A DNA stretch of 52,136 bases from Chloroflexota bacterium (lineage in GTDB: Bacteria > Chloroflexota > Ktedonobacteria > Ktedonobacterales > Ktedonobacteraceae). The position numbers and the translations under genes were made by a program. The stretch is from NCBI GenBank assembly GCA_902810755.1, contig CADDYT010000034.1, positions 1-52,136 on the forward strand. Direction: 5' to 3'. Below the pieces are notes generated by a model. The model searched no databases, was not told the origin of the DNA, and saw only the letters and a list, made by a program, of their open reading frames with translations. Positions 7,767 to 15,493 of this stretch are shown piece after piece. The stretch's first letter is position 1. The number at the start of each line of letters is the position of its first letter.

Positions 7767-9128
7767 CTAATGGTGCCACAGACTGGAGGTCGTTGACGAC
7801 GATGAGAGGCCGAAGGTGGCACCAAGAATAAGGGAGCCGAGACCGGTCACGGCATCCCAGCCGGTGGTGGTGCTGTAGCCAGGAATGCCGGTGGGAACGA
7901 GGGCGTTGGTGCCAACGGTGACATCGTGGAAGAACTGGCTATAGCCATGCTTCGCAAATCCCTCGTAGAGTGTGGGATTGATGTTGCCCTGGCGGCCAAA
8001 GACCTGGTTGACCAGAGCCAGTTCACCGGCCATCTGCGGGGAACCGGCGCTTGTACCGCCGAACAGGTAGAAGCCGCTATTGCTGCCCAGGAAGCCCAGG
8101 TAGACCAGCACGCCGCCGTTGACGCTGGCATTGTATGCAATGTCAGGCACGCCACGCTGCGTCTTGTTGCGGTTGAAATTGACCTGGTAGTTGGGGCGAG
8201 AGTAAACGCTGCTGTAGCCGCCGCCGCTGGCGCCATCAACCACGTCGGTCTCGTTCCAGGCCTGCTCGCCATAATAGATGCCAGAGGAGGTGTTTGCATT
8301 GAGGTAGGTGCCGCCGACACCCGTGACCAGTGGATCGCTGGCCGGGGTGCTGACTGCCTGCATAAAGCTGCTACCATCGCAGGTAGGCTGTGCAGAGCCG
8401 TCATCGCCAGAGGAAGCAAACAGGGTGATGCCCTTATCAACAGCATTCTGGAAGGTCTGGTGCTGCGCGGCCATTAGCGTCGGGTCCATGCAGGCTTCTG
8501 CCTCGCCAAAGCTCATGGAGATCACAGATCCCAGATTATTCTTCACAGCATACTGGATGACGCTCTGGAGGTCTGCATCCTGATTGCTCTTTGCCAGCAC
8601 GAGATCAATGGTGGCATAGGGGGCAATGGCGTGCGCCCATTCTACATCGAGAGAAATTTCCTCGGCCCAGCCCACCTGGTTGGGATCGTTCGGGTTAAAC
8701 GGTGTCAGGCCGTCCGGTGCGATGATGTTCAAGGTCGAGAAATGCAGTCCAAAGGTCAAATTGAACTGCTTCAGGTCCTGCCGAATGGTTGGACTCTGGA
8801 AGGCGTCGATAATGACAATTGTCTGCCCTGCCCCGTTGGCCCCTGCCTTCAGGACGCTCTGAATGTCATAAGCGACGCGCATCTGATAGGGGCTGTAGCA
8901 GCGCAATAGCGCCCCCGGCTCCTGGCAGGTAAACAGATTGTGCTTGCCATCGAAGGTGGCCGGAGTCATGATCGGTTTCACGGTAATCGGGTGAGACTTA
9001 TACGGCGCTGTCGCATGAGCAGCGGCTCCCATGCCGTGGAAATAGAATGCGCCCGCGAGAATACCGAGCAGCAGGACAAATGCTACCCCGGCGCTCACAA
9101 AACGACTGGAAAGCTTGAGATTCTTCAC
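7767..9128 (-). CDS. Secreted S53 family serine-carboxyl peptidase (sedolisin/kumamolisin-like)
   Basis: The protein has 453 residues and an N-terminal signal peptide: a basic start, a hydrophobic core VAFVLLLGILAGAF, and a likely cleavage after AHA. The S53 catalytic residues are visible: Glu and Asp four apart in EEISLDVEW, the oxyanion Asp in SSGDDGSA, and the nucleophile Ser in GGTSAGSPQMAG. A C-terminal calcium loop (HDVTVGTN, GWDAVTGLGS) is present. It is exported and probably works in acidic surroundings, as sedolisins do. The usual long pro-kumamolisin domain (about 150-180 residues) is absent: only about 40 residues separate the signal peptide from the mature-like domain, so activation must differ or the prodomain is lost. 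A terminator follows. The divergent PucR-like gene may regulate it. Confidence 0.92.
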   Translation of the reverse strand: MKNLKLSSRFVSAGVAFVLLLGILAGAFYFHGMGAAAHATAPYKSHPITVKPIMTPATFDGKHNLFTCQEPGALLRCYSPYQMRVAYDIQSVLKAGANGAGQTIVIIDAFQSPTIRQDLKQFNLTFGLHFSTLNIIAPDGLTPFNPNDPNQVGWAEEISLDVEWAHAIAPYATIDLVLAKSNQDADLQSVIQYAVKNNLGSVISMSFGEAEACMDPTLMAAQHQTFQNAVDKGITLFASSGDDGSAQPTCDGSSFMQAVSTPASDPLVTGVGGTYLNANTSSGIYYGEQAWNETDVVDGASGGGYSSVYSRPNYQVNFNRNKTQRGVPDIAYNASVNGGVLVYLGFLGSNSGFYLFGGTSAGSPQMAGELALVNQVFGRQGNINPTLYEGFAKHGYSQFFHDVTVGTNALVPTGIPGYSTTTGWDAVTGLGSLILGATFGLSSSSTTSSLWHH

Positions 9129-9774
9129 AGAGAAGATTCCCCTTTCTGGTAATGATTTGCAACAATGTTATACAGATCCTGGTATCTTTCGCGCTGGCAA
9201 CGAAAGATATATCACTATCTGAATAGATCAATTCATCTGGCTAGCCGCACAAACTGGCACCAGCGCGTCTCAACGCGCTTTACTGTCATATTCCTCTCTC
9301 ATTATGCTCGATATGGCCCCATTTGTGAATGACAACCTGGTTGAGAATCAGTTGAATGTTGGTAAAGATTTGATGTTTATCTTAACCGGTTCAACCTGTT
9401 TTAGCGGATTTGTATCGCATCAGAAGGCTTGACGCTATTGTTGCCAGGGTGCGCAAGAACAACCACGAAAAACAACAACGGGTAACCGGTTTTTCTCCGG
9501 CTGTGGTACAATAGAACGAGAAGGCGCTCTGTTTGCTCCTCCTCCGGTCTCTCGCGGGAGAAGGTACGAGCTTTCTTATACCATGTCTTCTGACAAAAAT
9601 ATCAAGATATTCTACTAGCTATCTACATCAAATTTTACTGAAATGGTGGACAGCAGGCAGAAAATATGCTATAGTGACAGGAGTAAAGAGGCAACTGGCA
9701 TGAGATCGCCAGCGAGCGGAAGCATGGCCGGAGGACGCTTTCCATCTGGCATAGCGCATTCTAGTGAGAACGCT
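9129..9774. other. Divergent intergenic region, sedolisin / PucR regulator
   Basis: At least 510 bases separate the sedolisin ATG from the longest possible start of the regulator. The sequence is AT-richer than the neighbours. It contains repeated GGTTGA/TCAACC words (about 9337-9395), including CAACC-T-GGTTG, and two copies of TAACCGGTT. No protein or RNA gene is recognised; it presumably holds both promoters and perhaps PucR-type operator sites. Confidence 0.4.
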
Positions 9775-11223
9775 ATGAGTATGCAGGAATTGACACTCGA
9801 AGAGGCGTGTCAGGAATTGAGCGACACGCAGATGGCAATCGAGCGGGCGTCATTGGAGGAGACACAGGATAATCATGTTCTCCCTGCCGTCACGGCGCTC
9901 AATGTGAGCGATGCGCTGCGTCACCTCGTCAGGCTGCTTACGCAACCGCTGTCGCTGGATGAGATGCTCTCTTCGCTGGCAAATGCCATGAGGCAGACAG
10001 CGAATATCGATCTGTGTGCGATCCTGCTTATGGAGCAGGATCAGCTTGTGCTGCGTACCTGCGCGCCCGACCTGCGAAATCGGCGCGTGGTCATCACCCC
10101 GCTTAAAGTCGGGCCGGACCTCTGGGAACGCCTGCGCGACACCCGGATACCGGGTCAACTGCCCGTCGTTCTCACGCCCGGCGAATGTGCCTCGCTTAAC
10201 CCGTTGAAAAATGTCCAGTATGCAACCCTGCTGCCGTTGCCACTGATTGTCGGCAATGAGTATATTGGTCTCATGAACTGCTATTCCAGCAAAAGGCTTG
10301 ACTGGTCAGCTGATGAGCAGTTGCTGGCTGCTACCATTGCCAGCCAGGTGGCGCTGGCAATCAAACACTTCCAGCACGTCGAGGCAGACATCCTCGCACA
10401 AAAGAATATGGTCAGATCGCTTTTTGATGACCTGTTTTCAGGGAACGAGGGGTTGGAGGAATCTCTATACCGGCAGGCCTCATTTCTTGGCGGTGATCTG
10501 ACCCGGCCTCATGTCGTGGTCACAATGGAGATCTCATCGCTCGGCCCGGCGCATGGGACTGACAGGGGAGTGATAGAGACAGAGCGCGTAGCCTTCTACC
10601 GGCGGCTGATGAATCTGCTGGGTCAGCGTCTGCACGCAAAGTATCCCACTGCGCTGGTGGGTGAGCGGGAACGAACGTTGATCGCCTTGCTGCCCGTCGG
10701 TGAGGTCACTCCGTTGGATCGCATTACCGACTGGCTGGATGAACTGGTGCGCCAGGTGCGAGTGGAGCAGCAGGTCTCCCTCTCGGTGGGCGTGGGAAAT
10801 CCCTGCTACGGTCTGGACGAATATCGACGGGGATATGCCGAGGCGAGCGAAGCCCTGGAAATCGGGCTGTTCCTGCATCAGGAGGGTGGCGCTATGCAAT
10901 TTAATGCTCTGGGTGTCTACCGCTACATCTACAAATTCGCGCGCACCGATACCCTGCGCGACGAGTACCAGCAGCAGATTCTCTCCATTGCCGACTACGA
11001 TCAACGGAAAGGAACGCACTTGCTGGAAACGCTGGAGGTCTACCTGGAAAGTGGCGGCAATACCGCCAGAGCATACAATCAGTTACACATTCACCGCAAT
11101 ACCATGCTTCAGCGTATGGAGCGACTGCAAGCCCTCTGCACCATTGATCTGGAAGCGTTGGAACACCGGCTGCCGCTGCTGGTTGCCCTCAAAGTCTACA
11201 AGCTGCGCGCTCGCAACTCCTGA
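9643..11223 (+). CDS. GAF-domain PucR/CdaR-family transcriptional regulator
   Basis: Up to 526 residues. A GAF sensor domain (about residues 85-250, with LDEMLSSLANAMRQTANID, CAILLMEQDQLVLR and DEQLLAATIASQVALAI) is followed by a GGDEF-like CdaR middle domain (VSLSVGVGNPCYGLDEYRRGYAEASEAL). A C-terminal PucR helix-turn-helix comes last, with YLESGGNTARAYNQLHIHRNTM and QRMERLQALC. Such proteins activate catabolic or nutrient genes in response to a small ligand. The start is uncertain: GTG-region starts from 9643 give a low-complexity N-terminus, while ATG 9700 (after AAAGAGG) and ATG 9775 (MSMQELTLEEACQ) are better candidates. It diverges from the sedolisin gene, its most likely local target. 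Confidence 0.88.
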   Translation: MVDSRQKICYSDRSKEATGMRSPASGSMAGGRFPSGIAHSSENAMSMQELTLEEACQELSDTQMAIERASLEETQDNHVLPAVTALNVSDALRHLVRLLTQPLSLDEMLSSLANAMRQTANIDLCAILLMEQDQLVLRTCAPDLRNRRVVITPLKVGPDLWERLRDTRIPGQLPVVLTPGECASLNPLKNVQYATLLPLPLIVGNEYIGLMNCYSSKRLDWSADEQLLAATIASQVALAIKHFQHVEADILAQKNMVRSLFDDLFSGNEGLEESLYRQASFLGGDLTRPHVVVTMEISSLGPAHGTDRGVIETERVAFYRRLMNLLGQRLHAKYPTALVGERERTLIALLPVGEVTPLDRITDWLDELVRQVRVEQQVSLSVGVGNPCYGLDEYRRGYAEASEALEIGLFLHQEGGAMQFNALGVYRYIYKFARTDTLRDEYQQQILSIADYDQRKGTHLLETLEVYLESGGNTARAYNQLHIHRNTMLQRMERLQALCTIDLEALEHRLPLLVALKVYKLRARNS

Positions 11224-11253
11224 ATCAATCCTGCCTGGCCCCTGCCACACAGC

Positions 11254-11757
11254 CTATTCCCCGGCTTCGACATAGCGGCGGCCAACTGTCCTCTTTTTCA
11301 GCATGTAACCCGTTTCATGCACGGAGATAATATCAATGCCAAAATTATGCAGCTTGAGCCGGGCGCGCGAGAGAACATTGCGTACCGGGCGCATTTCTTG
11401 ATCCCAGACCCCTTCTTCTTGCGCCTCTTCCAGCAATTCGCGGCAGCGTGCCACCGCCGCCTCGGTAACTTTGCCGTGATTGTAGCTTGCCAGCAAGGTC
11501 TCGTAGGCGCAGTAGTAGGGATGCGATTCGAGAATGGGGAGCAGGACATAGACCTCGCTGGTCGTGAATTCTTGCTGGCAGAGCAACCGGGGCAGACCGT
11601 TCGCGCAAAATAGTTGTGAAAGGGTTCCCAGATCGGTGTTGAGCGCGAGCGTGTGTCCCTCCGGCAAAAGGCCATTCAGGGTAAAATGCAGGATGTCGTC
11701 ACTTTCTTCTGTGTAACTGACAGACGCTTTCGCTTTCCGTAAAGAAACTTTTTGCAT
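11254..11757 (-). CDS. Hypothetical protein with OmpR-like winged-helix C-terminus
   Basis: The protein has 167 residues; the ATG follows AAGGAG. The last 45 residues (MRPVRNVLSRARLKLHNFGIDIISVHETGYML) have the layout of the recognition helix and wing of an OmpR/PhoB trans_reg_C domain, with an arginine-rich LSRARLKL helix and a VHETGYML hairpin. The N-terminal 110 residues match no family I know; there is no phospho-acceptor receiver domain. It is probably a stand-alone DNA-binding protein. The leader holds two long palindromes and TGTCTTAT boxes, which suggest autoregulation together with the small gene at 12030-12338. Convergent with the PucR regulator (31 bases between stops). Coding status fairly sure; function inferred. 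Confidence 0.7.
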   Translation of the reverse strand: MQKVSLRKAKASVSYTEESDDILHFTLNGLLPEGHTLALNTDLGTLSQLFCANGLPRLLCQQEFTTSEVYVLLPILESHPYYCAYETLLASYNHGKVTEAAVARCRELLEEAQEEGVWDQEMRPVRNVLSRARLKLHNFGIDIISVHETGYMLKKRTVGRRYVEAGE

Positions 11758-11872
11758 AGATGGGACTCCTTGTCTCGCTTATCGGGAATCATCGCCCTCA
11801 GCATATCTCTCTGCCCGATTGCTTGCTGCCTCCCGGTCATCGACCGTACGTTCTGTAGAGAAATGCTTTCCA

Positions 11873-11902
11873 TGCACATAGGTTTTCCAGAACCTATGTG
11901 CA
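11873..11902. promoter_or_regulatory. 12-bp perfect palindrome upstream of the winged-helix gene
   Basis: TGCACATAGGTT (11873-11884) and AACCTATGTGCA (11891-11902) are perfectly complementary around TTCCAG. It lies 115-145 bases upstream of the ATG at 11757. No T run follows on either strand, so an operator or leader hairpin is more likely than a terminator. Confidence 0.5.
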
Positions 11903-11970
11903 AATACATAATACATGAGAAGCAGAGAAAAATCAATGCCTGAGCAGGCAAAAATCGGGCTGCAATTTAG

Positions 11971-11996
11971 CATAAGACATCTGTGTTTGTCTTATG
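11971..11996. promoter_or_regulatory. Palindrome CATAAGACA-N8-TGTCTTATG
   Basis: Nine-base arms are perfectly complementary (11971-11979 and 11988-11996). A further ATAAGAC copy lies at 12015-12021, and two direct GTCTTAT copies precede the next gene upstream (12361-12367 and 12374-12380). The recurrence of one heptamer around two co-oriented small genes suggests binding sites of a common regulator. Confidence 0.5.
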
Positions 11997-12029
11997 TTCA
12001 ATCGCTCTTCACGTATAAGACGTTTGCAT

Positions 12030-12338
12030 TTAGCGGTGGGCGTCTGTATCGGGCTGCAGGGCATTCGTATCTGGATGAAGCGCCAGCTGCGTTTGCTGGA
12101 GGAGTTTTTCTTCCAGCGAGCGGAGAAAATAGAGAACGGAAAGGGCGTCCTGAGCATAGAGAAAATAGCATTCGTCATCGTTGTAGATAACGATGCCCCC
12201 CATACGTCTGTCATGCGGCGAAGCGGTAGCTTCTCCTATCCAGTAATAACCGGTGGAGAGCGGAAACTGTGGCCCGGTGGCGGTAAGGCCGACCGGCAGG
12301 CGTGGAGGACGAACATTAACCGGCTTGATAGTTGCCAT
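12030..12338 (-). CDS. Small hypothetical protein
   Basis: The protein has 102 residues. The ATG at 12338 is preceded by a purine-rich AGAGAGGGGTAAAG stretch. Composition is protein-like: a compact N-terminal part with GYYWIGEA and GIVIYNDDECYFLYAQDALSVLYFLRSLEEKLLQQ, then a Gln/Asp/His-rich tail. No signal peptide or membrane segment. I do not recognise a family. It is co-oriented with the winged-helix gene 270 bases downstream and is flanked on both sides by TGTCTTAT boxes, so the two may be co-regulated. It could be spurious, but the SD, composition and context favour a real gene. Confidence 0.5.
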   Translation of the reverse strand: MATIKPVNVRPPRLPVGLTATGPQFPLSTGYYWIGEATASPHDRRMGGIVIYNDDECYFLYAQDALSVLYFLRSLEEKLLQQTQLALHPDTNALQPDTDAHR

Positions 12339-12359
12339 TTCTTTACCCCTCTCTTTTCC

Positions 12360-12381
12360 TGTCTTATACCGATGTCTTATG
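12360..12381. promoter_or_regulatory. Direct pair of TGTCTTAT boxes upstream of the small gene
   Basis: GTCTTAT occurs at 12361-12367 and 12374-12380, each preceded by T, 13 bases apart. That places them 22-43 bases upstream of the ATG at 12338 (minus strand). Same word as in the palindrome at 11971-11996. Confidence 0.4.
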
Positions 12382-12742
12382 CATGGCTCTCTGCTATCGC
12401 GTGTTGCCTTTTCCTCAAAAAGCAGGAACGGTCTATCCTTGCGTGTGCAATGCGCTTCGCATGCGTCGGTGCAGTTGGCCGACGCTCACAGCGAGAATGC
12501 CTGGTTTTCTTGCGTACATAGCTATACCTCACCTCTCTGGCAGACGAAACATGCGCGTTGACAGGAAGCTCTTTTCACTACCTGTGCAAGCACCACAAGA
12601 GATAAAACTACGATGTACAACACCATACCCACTTCCTTGCTGACAGTGTAGAGGACGAAACTTTTCTCAGGCTCCCACGCTTCTTCCAGGAGAATATGCT
12701 ATGCACGTTCAGCCAGGCCTCGCTCACAACTGGCTGATTTTT

Positions 12743-12750
12743 GCTATAAT
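12743..12750 (+). promoter_or_regulatory. Extended -10 promoter element of the cupredoxin gene
   Basis: TGCTATAAT has a consensus TATAAT (12745-12750) with an upstream TG. No good -35 is seen, as is usual for extended -10 promoters. It lies about 92 bases before the ATG at 12843. Confidence 0.45.
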
Positions 12751-12842
12751 ACGATTGGCAACTGTAAGTACCGTGCGCCGGGAAAGCAGGGCCGTAATTC
12801 AGGGAGACACAGCGACACTCCGAGAGATTGAAAGGAACTTCC

Positions 12843-13223
12843 ATGTATAAAAAGGTGTTTTGTGCATTGGCTGTATTTGGTTTGATTACTGTTCTGTTTT
12901 GCGCCTGCGCCATCCGGGATACCGGCAGCGCGTCGTGTCCATGCGTCCATATGGGCGGCGCGGACTTTATTCAGCACTCGATTACTATTCAGAAGGGGCA
13001 ATCGATTCTGCTGATCGACGATGCGGCCTCACCGCATACCATTGTCAATGGGAGCTGGGTGAACGGCGTACAGAAGCCGAGCAAAGAGTCGGGCGCGCCA
13101 ACAGTCAATGTACAGTTTGTGGGCAACGACCAGGCGCCAATCGGACCGTTTAATAATGCAGGTACCTTCCATGTCTACTGTACCATTCACCTGGGCATGA
13201 ATCTCACCATCACGGTACAGTGA
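12843..13223 (+). CDS. Cupredoxin-like (plastocyanin/azurin fold) lipoprotein
   Basis: The protein has 126 residues; the ATG at 12843 follows AAAGGA, while the longer frame would need a TTG. The N-terminus is a lipoprotein signal: KK, a hydrophobic stretch VFCALAVFGLITVLF, then a lipobox-like FCAC with Cys22 as probable lipidated residue. The rest is a small blue copper fold with a complete type 1 ligand set: His in ASPHTIVNG, then Cys, His and Met in YCTIHLGMNLTI. It is predicted to be an extracytoplasmic membrane-anchored electron carrier. Its partner is not visible here. It is followed by a strong terminator, so it is transcribed alone. Confidence 0.85.
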   Translation: MYKKVFCALAVFGLITVLFCACAIRDTGSASCPCVHMGGADFIQHSITIQKGQSILLIDDAASPHTIVNGSWVNGVQKPSKESGAPTVNVQFVGNDQAPIGPFNNAGTFHVYCTIHLGMNLTITVQ

Positions 13224-13250
13224 GCAGGGCCATTCGCAGAAACACGTAGC

Positions 13251-13287
13251 ACAAAACGGGTCAGTCTTTGTGACTGGCCCGTTTTGT
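13251..13287 (+). terminator. Terminator of the cupredoxin gene
   Basis: A 16-bp stem (13251-13266 with 13272-13287, one T-G wobble) has a 5-base loop and a right arm ending in GTTTTGTTA. It lies 28 bases past the stop. Confidence 0.85.
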
Positions 13288-13399
13288 TACCGGCGATTAG
13301 TACTTTTCTGGCAGGTAGCAGGCAAAGCCGGCAACTTCTGGCTCGCAACTCGTTATACTGTTGCAGAAAGAGTTTGAAAGCATAAAGGTGAGCCTGTCT

Positions 13400-14080
13400 A
13401 TGCAACCATTAAACGGATTGAAAGGAAGAGCTTCTCTCTCTCTTTATTTGAAATGTGGGGCTATTCTTCTCCTGTTTGCTCTGAGCGTGCTGATCGTGGC
13501 ATGCAGCAGCAGCGCGCCCACCGATACCAGCCTGGGCGATCCGACCGTCACCGTTACAATAAACCTGAATCAGAGTAATTCGTCGCCCACGCCGCCGCTA
13601 CCGCCATACACTTGCGGAGCGTGGGTCACCAATACCACTCCCGCCTACAATACCACGTCGGTAGTGGAGGTTTATGCCAAATTTATTCATAACGATGCGA
13701 ATGATAATCCGGTCGGTGTCGGTGGGGCCAGCGCCACCGCCACTGTGTTGTGGCCCGATGGCTCTACCAGCACCGTCACCGCAACGACCACATCCGATGG
13801 ACTGGCCGTTTTCCCGGTTGCCATTTCCAGCAAAGCTGACGCGATCAACAAGGTGGTGCTGGTCACAGTCACCTTCACCAGTCCTGATGGTCATAGTTGC
13901 ACCGTGAATCAGAACCAGGCGGCCTATTTCACGCTGGTGATCGTCTCGCCAACAGCGACAAAAGGCCCGACGCCCACAACGACTGCCACAGGAACGCCCG
14001 GTGGGACCGCGACGCCGACGGGAACGGTGCGACCAACGGGAACGCCAGGGCCGAAACGGACACCCACTGCCGGTAATTGA
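13400..14080 (+). CDS. Secreted lipoprotein with Ig-like domain and Thr/Pro-rich tail
   Basis: About 226 residues from the ATG at 13400, which follows AAAGGTGAG; the frame extends upstream only with a TTG. A hydrophobic segment (CGAILLLFALSVLIVAC) ends in a lipobox IVAC, followed by Ser-rich sequence. The middle looks like a bacterial Ig-like beta-sandwich (VVEVYAKFIHNDANDNPVG, TVLWPDGSTSTVTATTTSDG), here probably an invasin/Big-type fold. The last 45 residues are a low-complexity Thr/Pro/Gly tail with repeated GTP/PTGT motifs, typical of a cell-wall-spanning linker. Function unknown. TATACT at 13354-13359 may be its -10. The next gene begins 160 bases later in the same direction. Confidence 0.75.
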   Translation: MQPLNGLKGRASLSLYLKCGAILLLFALSVLIVACSSSAPTDTSLGDPTVTVTINLNQSNSSPTPPLPPYTCGAWVTNTTPAYNTTSVVEVYAKFIHNDANDNPVGVGGASATATVLWPDGSTSTVTATTTSDGLAVFPVAISSKADAINKVVLVTVTFTSPDGHSCTVNQNQAAYFTLVIVSPTATKGPTPTTTATGTPGGTATPTGTVRPTGTPGPKRTPTAGN

Positions 14081-14238
14081 TCGGTTCGATAGTTCACCGC
14101 CAGATTGTGAAGCAGCCCATTGACAGCAGAGTCTTTCTCGGCCATGATTGGCATAAGGAGAACGATTTCTCGTTCTCAATGTATTCGCAGGTACACATGG
14201 TGATGCGCCTGCGAGATTGCTCGCGAAAGGAGCCTCTC

Positions 14239-15267
14239 ATGGCAGGAAATCATCGCTGGATTATTGGACTTACCACGAGTAGCGGACTGTTGGGCCTGGC
14301 GGTGAGCAGCGGGCTGGCTATTCTGGCGCACCATTTTGTTGACGAACTCTCTCATCCCCATGCAGAGATAGATGAAGGGCAATTTGCGCTGGATTTACCA
14401 CACTACGCTGCGGAACCGCCTCTGGCTGTCCAGCGTTCCCTGACATTTCAGGCCAGCGATGGTACTTGCCTGCGCGGCGAGTTCTGGGCGCAGCCTGCGC
14501 CGGCCCCCACCGTTATTCTCTGTCATGGCTATCGCATCTCGCGCTCAACGCTGCGGCCTGCTGCGGCTCTGGAATACGAGTATGGTTACAACATCCTGCT
14601 CTTCGATTTTCGCGGGCATGGGGAAAGCGAAAGCGTGATTACGAGCGGCGGCGTGGCCGAAGTGCGCGATCTGGAAGCGGCTATCACCACCGCCACGCGC
14701 CAGCCGGAGACGTTGCCGGGGAAAATCATCATTCAAGGGTTTTCGATGGGCGCTTCGATTGCCCTGCTCACGCCGCCCCACCCGGACGTGGCCGCCATCA
14801 TTGCCGATAGCCCCTACGCGCGGCTCGATGATATCCTGCGTCGCTTTGTCCGCTATCGCCTCACCCACGAGAGCAGGGGCTGGAGGCCCACGCTGCGCCA
14901 GTTGCGCCATCTTTTCCCCGCGCTCGCCTGGGCCGTTGTCGTTGCCAGCTCGCTCGACTTCCGTATTCGCTTCGGCCATTCTCTCTTCGCCCGGCCAGAC
15001 CTGAACATCAAACGACGGAACGAGAAGCAGAGAAACCTGCGCCAGATTCCCATCCTGCTGATTCATGGTGAGGATGATGAGACTATCCCCATCCAGCATG
15101 CCTATACGCTTGCCAGAGCGGCTCAGGCCAGCGGCACGCCGCTGGAAACCTACTTTGTGCCGCAGGCAGGTCACTGTGAAGCATATAGCCGTAACCCGCA
15201 GCACTACGTCTCCCTGCTGCGCTCCTTCGCTGCGCGCCACCTGAAGCTCGCTTCGCCAGACGCCTGA
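14239..15267 (+). CDS. Alpha/beta hydrolase with N-terminal membrane segment
   Basis: The protein has 342 residues from the ATG at 14239, which has AAAGGAG six bases upstream; the longer frame from 14077 overlaps the previous gene and has no SD. Residues about 8-35 form a membrane anchor (GLTTSSGLLGLAVSSGLAIL). The hydrolase fold follows: HGYRISR near the oxyanion hole, DFRGHGES, the nucleophile Ser in GFSMGAS, the acid Asp in HGEDDETIP and the His in QAGHCEA. It resembles the Ktedonobacter/Bacillus YqkD-type serine aminopeptidase S33/DUF1749-like group. Likely membrane-bound, substrate unknown (esterase or peptidase). Confidence 0.85.
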   Translation: MAGNHRWIIGLTTSSGLLGLAVSSGLAILAHHFVDELSHPHAEIDEGQFALDLPHYAAEPPLAVQRSLTFQASDGTCLRGEFWAQPAPAPTVILCHGYRISRSTLRPAAALEYEYGYNILLFDFRGHGESESVITSGGVAEVRDLEAAITTATRQPETLPGKIIIQGFSMGASIALLTPPHPDVAAIIADSPYARLDDILRRFVRYRLTHESRGWRPTLRQLRHLFPALAWAVVVASSLDFRIRFGHSLFARPDLNIKRRNEKQRNLRQIPILLIHGEDDETIPIQHAYTLARAAQASGTPLETYFVPQAGHCEAYSRNPQHYVSLLRSFAARHLKLASPDA

Positions 15268-15366
15268 GCATGGACGCCTGATGGGACAAGGAGAGGGATA
15301 CAGACGCACATTCCCGCTTTTTTCTGATTGTGAGTGGTTTGAGAGCCGAATTGCGGCAAAAAGGAC

Positions 15367-15395
15367 TTGAAAAGTTACTCACTTCTATGTATGAT
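15367..15395 (+). promoter_or_regulatory. Sigma-70-like promoter of the coiled-coil gene
   Basis: TTGAAA (15367-15372), 17-base spacer, TATGAT (15390-15395). It gives a leader of about 90 bases before the ATG at 15494. Confidence 0.5.
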
Positions 15396-15493
15396 TGGTA
15401 ATGGGAGAGCTACCATATGCCGTGTCGTAGATGCAAGTTTGTGGGCAGAGTGCGTTTTGGAGTCCAGACAGGCACAGATAGAAGGAGCGAGCT

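Larger units (their letters stand above)
12339..12842. other. Intergenic region with TGTCTTAT boxes and an extended -10 promoter
   Basis: About 500 bases lie between divergently read genes. It contains two direct TGTCTTAT boxes near 12360-12381 on the side of the small hypothetical gene, and an extended -10 element (12743-12750) on the side of the cupredoxin gene. Other reading frames here lack SD sequences. Nothing else recognised. Confidence 0.5.
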
